Assembly: GCF_029892155.1 (NCBI RefSeq)
Contig: NZ_JARZAG010000003.1
Coordinates: 1 to 64,000 of the forward strand
DNA from: Kitasatospora sp. GAS204B
GTDB lineage: Bacteria; Actinomycetota; Actinomycetes; Streptomycetales; Streptomycetaceae
Length of the DNA: 64,000 nt
Direction: 5' to 3'
Position numbers and translations under genes: made by a program. This document shows positions 41,502 through 52,291 of the stretch, one piece after another. Below the pieces are notes generated by a model. The model saw nothing but the letters and a program-made list of their open reading frames with translations. It had not been told where the DNA came from and searched no databases. Numbering within the stretch: the first letter of the stretch is position 1; each line of letters opens with the position of its first letter.

Positions 41502-43346
41502 TCAGCCCAGCTTGCTGACGTCCCGCACCGCGCCCTTGTCGGCCGAGGTGGCCATCGCCGCGTACGCCTTGAGCGCCGCGCTGACCGGACGGTCGCGGTG
41601 GGCCGGCTGGTAGCCGCCGGACTCCTCCAGCCGCAGCCGGCGCTCGTGCAGCTCCTCGAAGGAGACCTCCAGCTGGACCGAGCGGCCCGGGATGTCGATC
41701 GAGATGACGTCGCCGTCCTGGACCAGCGCGATGGTGCCGCCGGAGGCCGCCTCCGGGGAGGCGTGCCCGATCGACAGCCCGGAGGTGCCGCCGGAGAACC
41801 GCCCGTCGGTGATCAGCGCGCACGCCTTGCCCAGGCCCCGGCCCTTGAGGAACGAGGTGGGGTAGAGCATCTCCTGCATGCCGGGGCCGCCCTTGGGGCC
41901 CTCGTAGCGGATCACCACCACGTCGCCCTCCTTGACCCGCTTGGTCAGGATCGCGTCCACCGCGTCCTCCTGGGACTCCAGCACCACGGCCGGTCCTGAG
42001 AAGGTCCAGATCGACTCGTCGACGCCGGCCGTCTTCACGATGCAGCCGTCCTCGGCCAGGTTGCCGTAGAGCACGGCCAGGCCGCCCTCCAGCGAGTAGG
42101 CGTGCTCGACGCTGCGGATGCAGCCGCCGGCCGCGTCGGTGTCCAGCGTCTCCCAACGCTCGGACTGGGAGAAGGCGGTGGCCGAGCGGACGCAGCCGGG
42201 GGCCGCGTGGAACAGCTCGACGGCGGTCGGCGAGGGCGAGCCGCCGCGGACGTCCCAGGTCTTCAGCCACTCGGCGAGCGAGTCGCTGTGCACGGTGTGC
42301 ACGTCCTCGTTCAGCAGCCCGCCCCGGTACAGCTCGCCGAGGATCGCCGGGATGCCGCCGGCCCGGTGCACGTCCTCCATGTAGTACGAGCCGTTCGGCG
42401 CGACCTTGGACAGGCAGGGCACCCGGCGGGAGATCTGGTCGATCGCCCGCATGTCGAAGTCCAGCTCGGCCTCCTGGGCGGCGGCGAGCAGGTGCAGGAT
42501 CGTGTTGGTCGAGCCGCCCATCGCGATGTCCAGCGCCATCGCGTTCTCGAAGGCCGCGCGGGTGGCGATGGACCGCGGCAGCACCGAGTAGTCGTCGCCG
42601 TCGTAGTGCCGCTTGGTGATCTCGACGATGGTGCGCCCGGCGTCCTCGTACAGCGCCTTGCGGGCGGTGTGGGTGGCCAGCGTCGAGCCGTTGCCGGGCA
42701 GCGCGAGACCGATCGCCTCGGCCAGGCAGTTCATCGAGTTCGCGGTGAACATGCCCGAACAGGAGCCGCAGGTCGGGCAGGCGTTCTCCTCGATGATCGC
42801 GATGTCCGCGTCCGAGACATTCTCGTTGACGGCGTCGGAGATCGCGTTCACCAGGTCGAGCTTGCGCACCGTGCCGTCCACCAGCACCGCCTGGCCGGCC
42901 TCCATCGGGCCGCCGGAGACGAAGACGGTGGGGATGTTGAGGCGCAGCGCGGCCATCAGCATGCCGGGGGTGATCTTGTCGCAGTTGGAGATGCAGATCA
43001 GCGCGTCCGCGCAGTGGGCGCTGACCATGTACTCCACGCTGTCGGCGATCAGGTCGCGCGAGGGCAGCGAGTAGAGCATCCCGTGGTGGCCCATCGCGAT
43101 CCCGTCGTCCACCGCGATGGTGTTGAACTCGCGCGGGATGCCGCCGGCCGCGGCGATGGCCTCGGAGACGATCCGGCCCACCGGCTGCAGGTGGGTGTGG
43201 CCCGGCACGAACTCGGTGAAGGAGTTGGCCACCGCGATGATCGGCTTGCCGAAGTCCTCCCGGGCTACACCGGCCGCCCGGAGGAGGGCGCGGGCGCCTG
43301 CCATGTTGCGACCGTGGGTGACCGTACGGGACTTCAGCTCGGGCAC
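41502..43346 (-). CDS. ilvD: Dihydroxy-acid dehydratase
   Basis: A 614-residue Fe-S dehydratase for valine, leucine and isoleucine synthesis. Cluster-ligand regions are visible: [17 protein letters not shown] (about residue 123) and [20 protein letters not shown] (about residue 195). The metal/carbamate Lys region is upstream of these ([20 protein letters not shown]). C-terminal [15 protein letters not shown] pattern [20 protein letters not shown] is intact. GTG start with GGAGAGA upstream. It lies in a minus-strand run after ppx, TIM-barrel and methyltransferase genes. Confidence 0.96.
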   Translation of the reverse strand: MPELKSRTVTHGRNMAGARALLRAAGVAREDFGKPIIAVANSFTEFVPGHTHLQPVGRIVSEAIAAAGGIPREFNTIAVDDGIAMGHHGMLYSLPSRDLIADSVEYMVSAHCADALICISNCDKITPGMLMAALRLNIPTVFVSGGPMEAGQAVLVDGTVRKLDLVNAISDAVNENVSDADIAIIEENACPTCGSCSGMFTANSMNCLAEAIGLALPGNGSTLATHTARKALYEDAGRTIVEITKRHYDGDDYSVLPRSIATRAAFENAMALDIAMGGSTNTILHLLAAAQEAELDFDMRAIDQISRRVPCLSKVAPNGSYYMEDVHRAGGIPAILGELYRGGLLNEDVHTVHSDSLAEWLKTWDVRGGSPSPTAVELFHAAPGCVRSATAFSQSERWETLDTDAAGGCIRSVEHAYSLEGGLAVLYGNLAEDGCIVKTAGVDESIWTFSGPAVVLESQEDAVDAILTKRVKEGDVVVIRYEGPKGGPGMQEMLYPTSFLKGRGLGKACALITDGRFSGGTSGLSIGHASPEAASGGTIALVQDGDVISIDIPGRSVQLEVSFEELHERRLRLEESGGYQPAHRDRPVSAALKAYAAMATSADKGAVRDVSKLG

Positions 43347-43428
43347 GGGATCTCTCCATTCCCAGGGGTAGGTAACAGCCGAGCCTACGCCCCGGTCCCG
43401 CCCGCCGGACGCACCGTCCGCATCGCGG

Positions 43429-44196
43429 TCAGGCCCGCTTGAACGCCAGTGTCAGCTCGGTGCGGTACTCCTCGACGACCTCGCCGTCCGGGAAGGCGGC
43501 CAGCAGCGCGGCACGCTCGGCGGCCAGCACCGGCTCCTTCACCGCCGCGTCCAGCACCGCGAAGTAGGACTTGGAGCGCAGGTCGGTGATCACGTCCTCG
43601 ACGCTGATCCGGCGCTCCCAGCGCAGTTCGCGGGTGGTGACCGGCTCGAAGGGGTAGGCGTCCAGCGTCCCGGTGAGAGCGTTCATCTCGCCGTAGTAGT
43701 GGAAGTTCGGCAGCGCGGCGGTCAGCCGGGCCAGTTGCTCGCCCAGCCACGGCACCGAGCGGTCCTTGAGGTTCCAGACCAGCGCCAGCGCGCCGCCCGG
43801 GCGCAGCACCCGCAGTGCCTCGGGCAGCGAGCGCTCGGGGTCGGTCCAGTGGAAGGCCTGGAAGTAAGTGATCAGGTCCGCGCTGGCGTCGTGGCACGGC
43901 AGGTCGTTGCCGTCGCCCTTGACCAGCGGCAGTTCGGGACTGACCCGGTGCAGCTGGGCCGCCATCCCGGGGGTCGGCTCGACCGCGATCACCCGGGCGC
44001 CGCGCGCGTGCAGCAGCCGGGTGGCGATCCCGGTGCCGGCGCCGACGTCCAGCACATCCGCGCCGCTGACCGGGCGACCGGTCAACTCCTCGATGGCGTC
44101 GAACAGTTCGCCGGGGTAGGAAGGGCGGGCCCGGTCGTACTCGGCGGCCACCGAGCCGAAGCTCGACGCGTGCGCGTGGTGCTGATCGACGGTCAT
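43429..44196 (-). CDS. Class I SAM-dependent methyltransferase
   Basis: A 255-residue protein with a Methyltransf_11-type core: motif I is [15 protein letters not shown] (about residues 46-60), and the acidic loop is [34 protein letters not shown] is the post-motif region. The N-terminal [17 protein letters not shown] is shared with small-molecule methyltransferases. Substrate unknown. GGAGGGA precedes the ATG. It starts 30 bases after the TIM-barrel gene, so probably cotranscribed with it. Confidence 0.85.
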   Translation of the reverse strand: MTVDQHHAHASSFGSVAAEYDRARPSYPGELFDAIEELTGRPVSGADVLDVGAGTGIATRLLHARGARVIAVEPTPGMAAQLHRVSPELPLVKGDGNDLPCHDASADLITYFQAFHWTDPERSLPEALRVLRPGGALALVWNLKDRSVPWLGEQLARLTAALPNFHYYGEMNALTGTLDAYPFEPVTTRELRWERRISVEDVITDLRSKSYFAVLDAAVKEPVLAAERAALLAAFPDGEVVEEYRTELTLAFKRA

Positions 44197-44226
44197 GACC
44201 GGTCCCTCCAGGGGTCGTTCGTACCG

Positions 44227-45240
44227 TCAGAGTACGCGCGAGCCGGTGGCCAGATGCAGCCGGGTGAAGGCCAGCGCCTCGGCCAGGTCCGCCTCGCGCT
44301 CGGCGGGTGAGCCGGAGCGCCGGGTGTTGACCTCCAGCACCACGTGGCCGTCGAAGCCGGTGCGGGCCAGCCGCTCCAGCAACTCGGCACAGGGCTGCTT
44401 GCCGCGCCCGGGGATCAGGTGCTCGTCCTTGCCGGAGCCGGTGCCGTCGGCCAGGTGCACGTGGGCCAGCCGGTCCCCCATCCGGTCGACCATGGCGAAG
44501 GCGTCGATCCGCGAGGTGGCCACGTGCGAGAGGTCCACGGTGAAGTGCCGGTAGGCCTCGTCGGTGACGTCCCAGCCGGGGGCGTAGGCGAGCACCTCGC
44601 GGTCCTTGTAGCGCCAGGGGTACATGTTCTCCACCGCGAACCGCACCGCCGTCTCGCCCGCCATCCGCTCGATGCCGCGGACGAAGTCGCGCGCGTAGCC
44701 GCGCTGCCAGCGGAACGGCGGGTGCACCACCACGGTGTCCGCGCCCAGCGCCTCGGCGGCCGCCCTGGCCCGCTTGAGCTTGGTCCACGGATCGGTGGTC
44801 CAGACCCGCTGGGTGATCAGCAGGCAGGGCGCGTGCACCGCCAGGATCGGCATCCGGTGCTGCTCGGACAGCGCCCGCAGCCCGTCCAGGTCCTGGCTGA
44901 TCGGGTCGTTCCAGACCATCACCTCGACACCGTCGTAGCCGAGCTTGGCCGCCAGCTCGAAGGCGACCGCGGTGTTGTCGGGGTAGACCGAGGCGCTGGA
45001 CAGCGCGATCTTGGTGTCCGGGATGTGCAGCGCGGGGTGCGCCGGCAGCACCAGCCGGTCGGTGGTGCGCAGCAGCGGGTCGCGGCGCGGCGGAGTCGCC
45101 TTGCGGCGCGCGGCCCTGGGCAGCCGGGGCTGCGGCGCGGCGGCGGCCTTGGCGGTGCGCCGCCGTGGGCGGGCCTCGGCCCGCTCGGCCTCGGTCCGCT
45201 CCTGGGGCTGCTCGTCCGCCACCAAAGACTCGTCCTCCAC
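44227..45240 (-). CDS. Sugar-phosphate isomerase/epimerase-like TIM-barrel protein
   Basis: The barrel starts near residue 75 ([20 protein letters not shown]) and resembles the xylose-isomerase-like family (AP_endonuc_2). Metal-binding positions are seen in [34 protein letters not shown] and VVLEVNTRR. Residues 1-70 are a charged Arg/Ala-rich extension. The start is unsettled: I give the GTG at 45240 (337 residues); a GTG at 45222 is possible, and earlier frame is noise. It lies 23 bases after ppx. The same pair (Rv0496, Rv0498) precedes proC in M. tuberculosis as I recall. Confidence 0.8.
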   Translation of the reverse strand: MEDESLVADEQPQERTEAERAEARPRRRTAKAAAAPQPRLPRAARRKATPPRRDPLLRTTDRLVLPAHPALHIPDTKIALSSASVYPDNTAVAFELAAKLGYDGVEVMVWNDPISQDLDGLRALSEQHRMPILAVHAPCLLITQRVWTTDPWTKLKRARAAAEALGADTVVVHPPFRWQRGYARDFVRGIERMAGETAVRFAVENMYPWRYKDREVLAYAPGWDVTDEAYRHFTVDLSHVATSRIDAFAMVDRMGDRLAHVHLADGTGSGKDEHLIPGRGKQPCAELLERLARTGFDGHVVLEVNTRRSGSPAEREADLAEALAFTRLHLATGSRVL

Positions 45241-45263
45241 GGGAGACAGGTACGGGAGACAGG

Positions 45264-46226
45264 TTATGCGGACTGCGCCACGAGCGGCGTCCCGCCGGGC
45301 TGGCCCATGCTGTCCAGTCGCCGCAGGATGATGCCCTCGCGCAGCGCCCACGGGCAGATGTCCAGCTCCTCGAGGCCGAACAGGTCCATCGCCGCGTCCG
45401 CCACCAGCGCCCCGGCCAGCAGCTGACGGGACCGGCCCTCGGAGACCCCGGGGATCTTGGCCCGCTCGGCCGCCGTCATCGCGGCGAGCCTGGGCAGCCA
45501 GGCCGCCAGGCCGGCGCGGCTCAGCTTGCGCGGCACCCGTGGCCCGGCCTCGGCGGGCGCGGCGCCGGTCATCCGGGCCAGCTGCTTGAAGGTCTTGGAG
45601 GTGGCCACCGCGTGGTCCGGCGGCCCGAGTCTGGCCACCTCGGCGATCACCCCGGCGATCGCCGCCCGGATGTGCCGGCGCAGCTCGCGCACCGCGTCCG
45701 GGTCGGCCACGTCGCCCGGCAGCCAGCCGGCGGTCAGCCGGCCCGCGCCCAGCGGCAGCGAGACGGCGGTGTCCGGCTGCTCGTCGATACCGCAGGCGAT
45801 CTCCAGCGAGCCGCCGCCGATGTCCAGGTCGAGCAGCCGCCCGGAGGACCAGCCGAACCAGCGGCGCACCGCGAGGAAGGTCAGCCGCGCCTCGTCCTGC
45901 CCGGAGAGCACGGTGAGCTCCACCCCGGTCTGCTCCTCGACCTGGCGCAGCACCGCCTCGCCGTTGGCCGCCTCGCGCACCGCCGAGGTGGCGAACGGCA
46001 GCAGGTCGACCACGCCCTTGTCCTCGGCGACCCGGAGCGAGGAGGCGATGTGGTCGATCAGCCGCTGGACGCCGTCCGCGCTGATCGCCCCCCGCTCGTC
46101 GAGCAGTTCCGCGAGCCGCAGCTCCGCCTTGTGCGAGTACGCGGGCAGCGGGGCGGCACCGGGGTGGGCGTCCACCACGAGGAAGTGGACGGTGTTGGAA
46201 CCTACGTCGAGCACACCGAGTCGCAT
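45264..46226 (-). CDS. Ppx/GppA family phosphatase
   Basis: A 320-residue ASKHA-fold protein. Phosphate-1 motif: [19 protein letters not shown] at the N-terminus; phosphate-2 motif: [13 protein letters not shown] (about residue 138). Family members are exopolyphosphatases or (p)ppGpp/pppGpp phosphatases, and the sequence alone does not decide. At 320 residues it is the short form lacking the C-terminal HD-like domain. TAGCGT lies 8 bases upstream of the ATG, so it may be leaderless. First gene of the minus-strand run to ilvD. Confidence 0.88.
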   Translation of the reverse strand: MRLGVLDVGSNTVHFLVVDAHPGAAPLPAYSHKAELRLAELLDERGAISADGVQRLIDHIASSLRVAEDKGVVDLLPFATSAVREAANGEAVLRQVEEQTGVELTVLSGQDEARLTFLAVRRWFGWSSGRLLDLDIGGGSLEIACGIDEQPDTAVSLPLGAGRLTAGWLPGDVADPDAVRELRRHIRAAIAGVIAEVARLGPPDHAVATSKTFKQLARMTGAAPAEAGPRVPRKLSRAGLAAWLPRLAAMTAAERAKIPGVSEGRSRQLLAGALVADAAMDLFGLEELDICPWALREGIILRRLDSMGQPGGTPLVAQSA

Positions 46227-46357
46227 AATCCACCACGCTACGCCACGGCACCTGCGGAAATCCCGCCTGTTCGATTGCCGAGCAGCGCCGGTTCAGGCCA
46301 GCCTGGTCAGCTGACGTCCCCTCCGACATCCCATCGACTACTTGGGAGCCACGCCTC

Positions 46358-47113
46358 ATGACGATCAGTCACCGCCGCCTGGGTGCCGGCGAGCACAAGG
46401 TCATCGTCCTGCACGACTGGTTCGGCACCTCGGCGGGCTGGGGCCCGTTCCTCGACTACCTGGACAAATCGACTTTCGGCTACGCCTTCCTGGACTACCG
46501 CGGCTACGGCGACCGGGTCGAGGTGCCCGGCGAGTACACCCTGGCCGAGATCGCAGCCGACGCGCTGGCGCTGGCCGACGATTTGGGCTGGGAGCGGTTC
46601 TCGCTGGTCGGCCACTCGATGGGCGGCAAGGCGGCGCAGCGGGTGCTGCTCCAGGCGCCGCACCGGGTGCGCAAGCTGGCCGGCATCGCGCCGGTGCCGG
46701 CGGCGGCCTACCCGTTGGACGAGCAGGGCCGGGCCCTGTTCGAAGCCGCCGCGCAGAACTTCACCGCCCGCCGGATGATCCTGGACCTGGTCACCGGGCA
46801 CCGCGCCAACCCGATCTGGCTGGACCGGATGGTGGCCCGCTCCACCGCCACCAGCCGCACCGACGCCTTCGACGCCTACCTGACGGAGTGGACCGGCCAG
46901 GACTTCGCCGCGAAGCTCACCGGGCTCGAACTGCCGGTCGGCGTCTTCATCGGCGAGCACGACCTGGCGCTCACCGCGGAGACCTTCCGCACCGGCTGGC
47001 AGCCGCTCTATCCGAACGCCGAGCTGCGGGTGCTGCCGGCCACCGGGCACTACCCGATGTACGAGACCCCGGTCGCCTTCGCCACCGCGCTGGAGGCGTT
47101 CCTCCGGGCCTGA
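46358..47113 (+). CDS. Alpha/beta hydrolase
   Basis: A 251-residue alpha/beta hydrolase. Oxyanion region [15 protein letters not shown]; nucleophile elbow [15 protein letters not shown] (Ser about 87); Asp in [13 protein letters not shown]; His in [11 protein letters not shown]. Substrate unknown; an esterase or hydrolase of a small molecule is likely. GGGAG precedes the ATG by about 9 bases. It is divergent from the ppx gene. The following gene has its own leaderless start 35 bases downstream. Confidence 0.85.
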   Translation: MTISHRRLGAGEHKVIVLHDWFGTSAGWGPFLDYLDKSTFGYAFLDYRGYGDRVEVPGEYTLAEIAADALALADDLGWERFSLVGHSMGGKAAQRVLLQAPHRVRKLAGIAPVPAAAYPLDEQGRALFEAAAQNFTARRMILDLVTGHRANPIWLDRMVARSTATSRTDAFDAYLTEWTGQDFAAKLTGLELPVGVFIGEHDLALTAETFRTGWQPLYPNAELRVLPATGHYPMYETPVAFATALEAFLRA

Positions 47114-47148
47114 CCGGACCGGCGGCGATGGCGGCTACCCTTGGCCGG

Positions 47149-48006
47149 GTGGCCGCCATCGACATCCCCGCCCCCACCAGCAAGAAGCCTCTCCCCGAGG
47201 TCGGGCTGGACTTCCCCCGCGCCTGGGTCGAGTTCGCCGACCCCGCCGACCCCGAGCAGGTCTTCCGCTGCGACCTCACCTGGCTGACCTCCCGCTGGGG
47301 CTGCATCTTCGGCCAGGGCTGCCACGGCATCCGCCCCGGGCGCGGTGAGTCCGACGGCTGCTGCACGCTGGGCGCGCACTACTCGGACGAGGACGACGAG
47401 CAGCGGGTGGTCGAGCACGCCAAGCGGCTCACCCCCGAGACCTGGCAGTACTTCGAGCAGGGCACCGACAAGAAGGGCCGGCTCAAGCTCGACGGCGGCA
47501 TCACCATGCTGGACGAGGACGGCGACCGGCAGACCCGCCGGGTGGACGGCGCCTGCATCTTCCTCAACCGCCCTGGCTTCGCCGGCGGCCAGGGCTGCGC
47601 GCTGCACACGCTGGCCCTCGAGGAGGGCAAGGAGCCGCTGGAGACCAAGCCGGACGTCTGCTGGCAGCTGCCGATCCGCCGCACCTACGACTGGATCGAC
47701 CGCCCGGACGACACCCGCTACCTTCAGGTGTCGATCGGCGAGTACGACCGGCGCGGCTGGGGCCCGGGCGGCCACGACCTGCACTGGTGGTGCACCAGCA
47801 GCTCGGAGGCGCACCAGGCCCCCGACCCGGTCTACGTCGGCTACCGCGCCGAGCTGACCGAGCTGATGGGCGCCGAGGCCTACGCCGTGCTGGTCGAGCT
47901 GTGCGAGCAGCGGATCAAGGCCAAGGGCGACCGGAAGCTGGCGCCCCACCCGGCGGACGCCGGAAATCGAAAGGGGTCGGCCGACCCGAAGCGGCCGAAG
48001 AAGTAA
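47149..48006 (+). CDS. Conserved Cys-rich protein, possible metal or Fe-S binding
   Basis: A 285-residue protein with nine Cys, several in pairs: [47 protein letters not shown] and KPDVCWQLP. The pattern resembles zinc- or iron-chelating YkgJ-like proteins. Actinobacteria carry a similar protein near ppx (Rv0495c as I recall). Start at the GTG of [17 protein letters not shown] (47136-47141) lies 7 bases upstream, a typical leaderless promoter; an ATG at 47128 is an alternative. Its stop directly adjoins that of the convergent nuoD-like gene. Confidence 0.75.
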   Translation: MAAIDIPAPTSKKPLPEVGLDFPRAWVEFADPADPEQVFRCDLTWLTSRWGCIFGQGCHGIRPGRGESDGCCTLGAHYSDEDDEQRVVEHAKRLTPETWQYFEQGTDKKGRLKLDGGITMLDEDGDRQTRRVDGACIFLNRPGFAGGQGCALHTLALEEGKEPLETKPDVCWQLPIRRTYDWIDRPDDTRYLQVSIGEYDRRGWGPGGHDLHWWCTSSSEAHQAPDPVYVGYRAELTELMGAEAYAVLVELCEQRIKAKGDRKLAPHPADAGNRKGSADPKRPKK

Positions 48007-49164
48007 CTACTTGTCGATGTCGCCGACCACGAAGAACATCGACCCGAGGATCGCGACCATGTCGGCCACCAGGGTGCCGGGCAGCAGCTCGGTCAGCGCC
48101 TGGATGTTGTTGAAGGACGCCGAGCGGAGCTTGAGCCGCCACGGCGTCTTGTCGCCGCGCGAGACCAGGTAGTAGCCGTTGACGCCGAGCGGGTTCTCGG
48201 TCCAGGCGTAGGTCTCGCCCTCGGGGGCCTTGAGCACCTTGGGCAGCCGCAGGTTGACCGGGCCGGCCGGCAGCCCGGCCAGCCGGTCCAGGCAGGCGTC
48301 GGCCAGGTCCAGCGAGTTGGCGGTCTGCTCCAGCAGGCACTCGAACCGGGCCAGGCAGTCGCCCTCCTCGCGCAGCGCGACGGTGAGCACGTCCTGCAGC
48401 TCGCCGTAGGCCAGGTAGGGCTCGTCGCGGCGCAGGTCGAAGTCGACGCCGCTGGCCCGGGCGATCGGCCCGGTGATGCCGTAGGCGTGCACGTGCTCGG
48501 GGGCGAGCACCCCGACGCCCGCCGTCCTGGCCCGGAAGATCTCGTTGCCGAGCACCAGGTTCTGGTACACCGGCAGCTGGGCGCGGACGGCGGCGACCGC
48601 CGCCCTGACCCGGCCGAGCCAGCCGGCCGGCAGGTCCTCCTTGAGGCCGCCGACCCGGTTGAACATGTAGTGCATCCGCCCGCCGCTGGCCTCCTCCAGC
48701 ACCTGCTGGAGCTCCTCGCGGCTGTGGAAGGCGTAGAAGACGGGGGTGATGCCGCCCAGCTCCAGCGGGTAGGAGCCGATGAACATCAGGTGGTTGAGCA
48801 CCCGGTTGAGCTCGGCGAGCAGGGTGCGGGTCCACACCGCGCGCTCCGGCACCTCCATGCCGAGCATCCGCTCGACGGCGAGCACCACGCCCAGCTCGTT
48901 GGCGAAGGCGGAGAGCCAGTCGTGCCGGTTGGCCAGCATGATGATCTGCCGGTAGTCGCGGGCCTCGAAGAGCTTCTCGGCGCCGCGGTGCATGTAGCCG
49001 ATGATCGGCTCGGCGGAGACGATCCGCTCGCCGTCCAGCACTAGCTTGAGGCGGAGCACGCCGTGGGTGGCCGGGTGCTGCGGACCGATGTTCAGCACCA
49101 TGTCGGTCGCGGTGTTCTCTGCACCTGCGCCGATGCCGACCGTGGTCTCCCTCAAGCTGCTCAT
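48007..49164 (-). CDS. nuoD2: NADH-quinone oxidoreductase subunit D-like protein (NuoD2)
   Basis: A 385-residue homologue of the 49-kDa (NDUFS2/NuoD) subunit at the quinone site of complex [18 protein letters not shown] (about residue 27) and [20 protein letters not shown] are hallmark blocks, and the C-terminus [11 protein letters not shown] is typical. The neighbouring subunits of a full nuo operon are absent, as for the separate nuoD2 of S. coelicolor. It may substitute in a partial complex or work with another nuo locus. The ATG overlaps the stop of the upstream methyltransferase gene (ATGA). Confidence 0.9.
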   Translation of the reverse strand: MSSLRETTVGIGAGAENTATDMVLNIGPQHPATHGVLRLKLVLDGERIVSAEPIIGYMHRGAEKLFEARDYRQIIMLANRHDWLSAFANELGVVLAVERMLGMEVPERAVWTRTLLAELNRVLNHLMFIGSYPLELGGITPVFYAFHSREELQQVLEEASGGRMHYMFNRVGGLKEDLPAGWLGRVRAAVAAVRAQLPVYQNLVLGNEIFRARTAGVGVLAPEHVHAYGITGPIARASGVDFDLRRDEPYLAYGELQDVLTVALREEGDCLARFECLLEQTANSLDLADACLDRLAGLPAGPVNLRLPKVLKAPEGETYAWTENPLGVNGYYLVSRGDKTPWRLKLRSASFNNIQALTELLPGTLVADMVAILGSMFFVVGDIDK

Positions 49165-50168
49165 GCCTCCAGAGTCTGCCATCCCGGCAGGCCCTGGAAG
49201 CTCCGCGGTACCGGCATCCGGACAGCCTGGAGCAGCCAGCCGAAGCCGCCGAGCCCGGCGCTCGCGGTCAGCTCGGCCGCCTCCCCGGCGGCGGCCAGCG
49301 CCCGCAGGTAGCCGGCCGGGTCCTCGGTGGCGAGCGCGAGCGGCGGCCGGGTGCCGTCCACCCCGAGGGCGCGCAGCGCGGCCCGCTGGGTTGTCCACAG
49401 GCTGTGGATGCCCGGGACCGCCACCGAGTCCAGCGCCACATGCGCCGTCAGATCGCAGCTGCCGTCCGGCACCGGCGGCACCTCGCGCCCGTCCCGGAAA
49501 CCGGTCAGCGTCCCGAAGGTCGGCCGGTCCGACGTCCGGTGCGCGTAGTCCACCGCCACCGCGAGCCCCCGCTCCAGCGCGCCGACCGCCGCCGCCCACG
49601 CCTCGTCCCGCGGCCCGCCCAGCTCGACTCTCTCCCCCTCGGCCTGTTCTCCCGCCGGCCACCACTCTTGTGCCCAGGCCGCGTCCGCCCCCGTCAACGG
49701 CGCCCCCAGCCGCTCCTCACCCGTCGTGCTGACCTCGACGTAGCGCAGCACCCCCGCCTCGTCCCGCTCGGCGATCTCCAGCGGCACGTTGTCCAGCCAC
49801 TCGTTGGCGAAGAGCAGCCCGACCGCCCCCTCGGGCACCCGCTCGGTCCACCGCACCTGGGCGGGCAGGCCGTCGGGGCGCGCGGCCAGCTCGACCCCGT
49901 AGGCGCGCAGCCGCCCGGGGAGCAGGTCGCAGAGCGCGCCGACCAGCTCGCCGCGCCCGGCCCCGACGTCGATCAGGGCGATCTCCGGCGGGTGGCCGAG
50001 CGCCTCGTCCACCTCGAGCAGCAGCCGGCCCACCGCCGACCCGTACTGGGCGGAGGCGTGCACCGAGGTCCTGAAGTGCCCCGCCGGGCCCTCCGGCCTG
50101 CGGTAGAAACCGCCCTGTGCCCCGTACAGGGCCCGTTCCATGGCGGGGCGCCAGCGCATCCAGGTCAT
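49161..50168 (-). CDS. SAM-dependent methyltransferase of the NDUFAF7/MidA family
   Basis: A 335-residue protein. [20 protein letters not shown] and [20 protein letters not shown] (SAM motif, about residues 65-84) and the following [15 protein letters not shown] are the PF02636 signature. Human NDUFAF7 symmetrically dimethylates an arginine in NDUFS2 during complex I assembly. This gene is translationally coupled to nuoD2, the bacterial counterpart of NDUFS2, so the same target is a natural inference. An ATG at position 4 is an alternative start. Confidence 0.85.
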   Translation of the reverse strand: MTWMRWRPAMERALYGAQGGFYRRPEGPAGHFRTSVHASAQYGSAVGRLLLEVDEALGHPPEIALIDVGAGRGELVGALCDLLPGRLRAYGVELAARPDGLPAQVRWTERVPEGAVGLLFANEWLDNVPLEIAERDEAGVLRYVEVSTTGEERLGAPLTGADAAWAQEWWPAGEQAEGERVELGGPRDEAWAAAVGALERGLAVAVDYAHRTSDRPTFGTLTGFRDGREVPPVPDGSCDLTAHVALDSVAVPGIHSLWTTQRAALRALGVDGTRPPLALATEDPAGYLRALAAAGEAAELTASAGLGGFGWLLQAVRMPVPRSFQGLPGWQTLEA

Positions 50169-50262
50169 GCTCGCGACCGTACCGGGCTCCGACCTGCGGA
50201 CGATGCGGGGATCGCCCTCGCGGTGGAGGGGAGCGCCGCTGCGGTCTGCCTACGCTTGTCAC

Positions 50263-51465
50263 GTGCATCGACTCAACGCCTGGCTTCGCGGACACCCCAT
50301 GGTGGTCGATGGCGCCTGGGCGTCCGTCGTGCTCTTCCTGGCAGTGGTCTCCAACGTCAACAACGAGGGCTGGCACCAGACCGGCTACTACGTCATCTCG
50401 GTGCTGATCTTCGCGTTGATGCTGGTGCGCCGCCGCTGGCCGAACCTGGCCGTGACCGCCGGACTGCTGCTGGGCCTGGCCCAGGCGGCCGCCCAGATCG
50501 CCCCGGACGCCTCCTCGATCGGCTACCTGGTCTTCGTCTACACCGGCGCCGCCTTCGGTGCCCCGTGGATCTCCCGGTTCGCGCTGGCCGGCGGCCTGCT
50601 CGCCGGGCCGCTCACGGTCGGGATGCTGCACAAGACCTCGGACAACGGCCCGCCCGGGCACGGCTTCCTGCAGCAGTCCTTCGTGGCCGCGCTGCTCTCC
50701 ACCCCGTTCATCCTCTGCTGGGCCTGGGGCCGGCTCACCCGGGTCCGCCGCGCCTACCTGACCGAGCTGGAGGACCGCGCCGAGCGGCTGGAGCGCGAGC
50801 GCGACGCCCAGGCCAAGGTGGCGGTGGCCGCCGAGCGGGCCCGGATCGCCCGCGAGCTGCACGACGTGGTCGCGCACAACGTCTCGGTGATGATCGTCCA
50901 GGCCGACGGCGCGGCCTACGTGATGGACAACTCGCCGCAGCAGGCCAAGGAGGCGCTGTCCACCATCGCCTCCACCGGACGGCAGGCACTGGTCGAGATG
51001 CGCCGCCTGCTGGGCGTGCTGCGCACCGCCGACGCGACCGAGGAGTACGTGCCGCAGCCGGGCGTCGAGGAGCTCCCCGACCTGCTCGACCAGGTCCGCA
51101 CCGCCGGGCTGCCGGTCGCGTACTCCACCTCCGGGGAGGTCCGCGAGCTGCCCCGCGGGGTCGAGCTGACGGTCTACCGGATCGTCCAGGAGGCGCTGAC
51201 CAACGTGCGCAAGCACGGCGGCCCGAACGTCAGCGCCCGGGTCGCGGTGGACTTCGGCGACCGCGACCTGAACGTATTGATCGAGGACGACGGACGTGGC
51301 AGCACCGACGAGCAGCTCACCCGTGGTGGTCTGGACGGGCAGGGGCACGGCCTGATCGGCATGCGCGAGCGGATCGGCATGGTCAGCGGCAGCCTGGACG
51401 CCGGGCCGCGCCCCGGCGGCGGGTTCCGGATCCGCGCCGTCCTCCCGCTCAAGACCGCCCGCTAG
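50263..51465 (+). CDS. Sensor histidine kinase, NarL-type
   Basis: A 400-residue membrane kinase. Residues 10-155 hold about five hydrophobic segments. The HisKA_3 dimerisation domain has the phospho-acceptor in RIARELHDVVAHNVSVMIVQ (about residue 209), and the HATPase domain shows VELTVYRIVQEALTNVRKHG and VLIEDDGRGS with GLIGMRERIG. The GTG start has TACGCT (50251-50256) 6 bases upstream and no ribosome binding site, so it is leaderless. The response regulator follows 58 bases downstream. Signal unknown. Confidence 0.9.
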   Translation: MHRLNAWLRGHPMVVDGAWASVVLFLAVVSNVNNEGWHQTGYYVISVLIFALMLVRRRWPNLAVTAGLLLGLAQAAAQIAPDASSIGYLVFVYTGAAFGAPWISRFALAGGLLAGPLTVGMLHKTSDNGPPGHGFLQQSFVAALLSTPFILCWAWGRLTRVRRAYLTELEDRAERLERERDAQAKVAVAAERARIARELHDVVAHNVSVMIVQADGAAYVMDNSPQQAKEALSTIASTGRQALVEMRRLLGVLRTADATEEYVPQPGVEELPDLLDQVRTAGLPVAYSTSGEVRELPRGVELTVYRIVQEALTNVRKHGGPNVSARVAVDFGDRDLNVLIEDDGRGSTDEQLTRGGLDGQGHGLIGMRERIGMVSGSLDAGPRPGGGFRIRAVLPLKTAR

Positions 51466-51523
51466 CCGCTCGCTAGCCGCCCGCTAGCCGCTCGACCGTT
51501 GCTCGACCGAAGGAGAGCCCGAA

Positions 51524-52213
51524 GTGACCATCCGCGTGATGCTCGTCGACGACCAGGAACTGCTGCGCACCGGCTTCCGGATGGTCCTCCAGTCCCAGCC
51601 CGACATCGAGATCGTCGCCGAGGCCGGCGACGGCGCCCAGGCGCTGGAGGTGCTGGCCCGGACCGCGGTGGACGTGATCCTGATGGACGTCCGGATGCCC
51701 CGGCTCGACGGCGTCCAGGCCACCCGGCGGATCTGCCTGGACGCCGAGGGCGCACCACTGCCGGACGTGCCCAAGGTGCTCATCCTGACCACCTTCGACC
51801 TGGACGAGTACGCCTTCGCGGCGCTCAAGGCCGGCGCCAGCGGCTTCCTGCTCAAGGACGTGCCGCCCACCGAGCTGGTCACCGCGATCCGCGCGGTGCA
51901 CGCGGGCGACGCGGTGGTCGCCCCGACCACCACCCGCCGGATGATCGACCAGTTCGCCGAGGTCCTCCCGCTCCCCCAGGCGCAGAGCGGCCCGCCCACC
52001 CTGAAGGCGCTGACCGAGCGCGAGCGCGAGGTCTTCCTGCTGGTCGCCCAGGGCCTGTCGAACGGCGAGATCGCCGCCGCGCTGACCCTCTCCGAGGCCA
52101 CCGTGAAGACCCACGTCGGGCGGATCCTGGCCAAGCTGAGCCTGCGCGACCGGGTCCAGGCCGTGGTGCTCGCCTACGAGGCCGGGCTGCTGCGGGCGGG
52201 CGGGCACGTCTGA
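51524..52213 (+). CDS. Response regulator, NarL/LuxR-type
   Basis: A 229-residue regulator. Receiver domain residues 3-125 with acidic pair in MLVDDQELL, phospho-acceptor Asp in VDVILMDVRMPRLDG (about residue 54), Thr/Ser and Lys in ILTTF and FLLKD. LuxR-type HTH at about 160-225: LTEREREVFLLVAQGLSNGE and VKTHVGRILAKL. GGAG precedes the GTG start. Partner of the adjacent histidine kinase. The linker (about 140-155) contains PLPQAQSGPP. Confidence 0.92.
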   Translation: MTIRVMLVDDQELLRTGFRMVLQSQPDIEIVAEAGDGAQALEVLARTAVDVILMDVRMPRLDGVQATRRICLDAEGAPLPDVPKVLILTTFDLDEYAFAALKAGASGFLLKDVPPTELVTAIRAVHAGDAVVAPTTTRRMIDQFAEVLPLPQAQSGPPTLKALTEREREVFLLVAQGLSNGEIAAALTLSEATVKTHVGRILAKLSLRDRVQAVVLAYEAGLLRAGGHV

Positions 52214-52291
52214 GTCCTGTCCGGGGCGCAGCGGGCGGGCCGTAGGATGGGACGGACCGTCTGGTACCCGTAGAGGACTGGAACGCAGACC

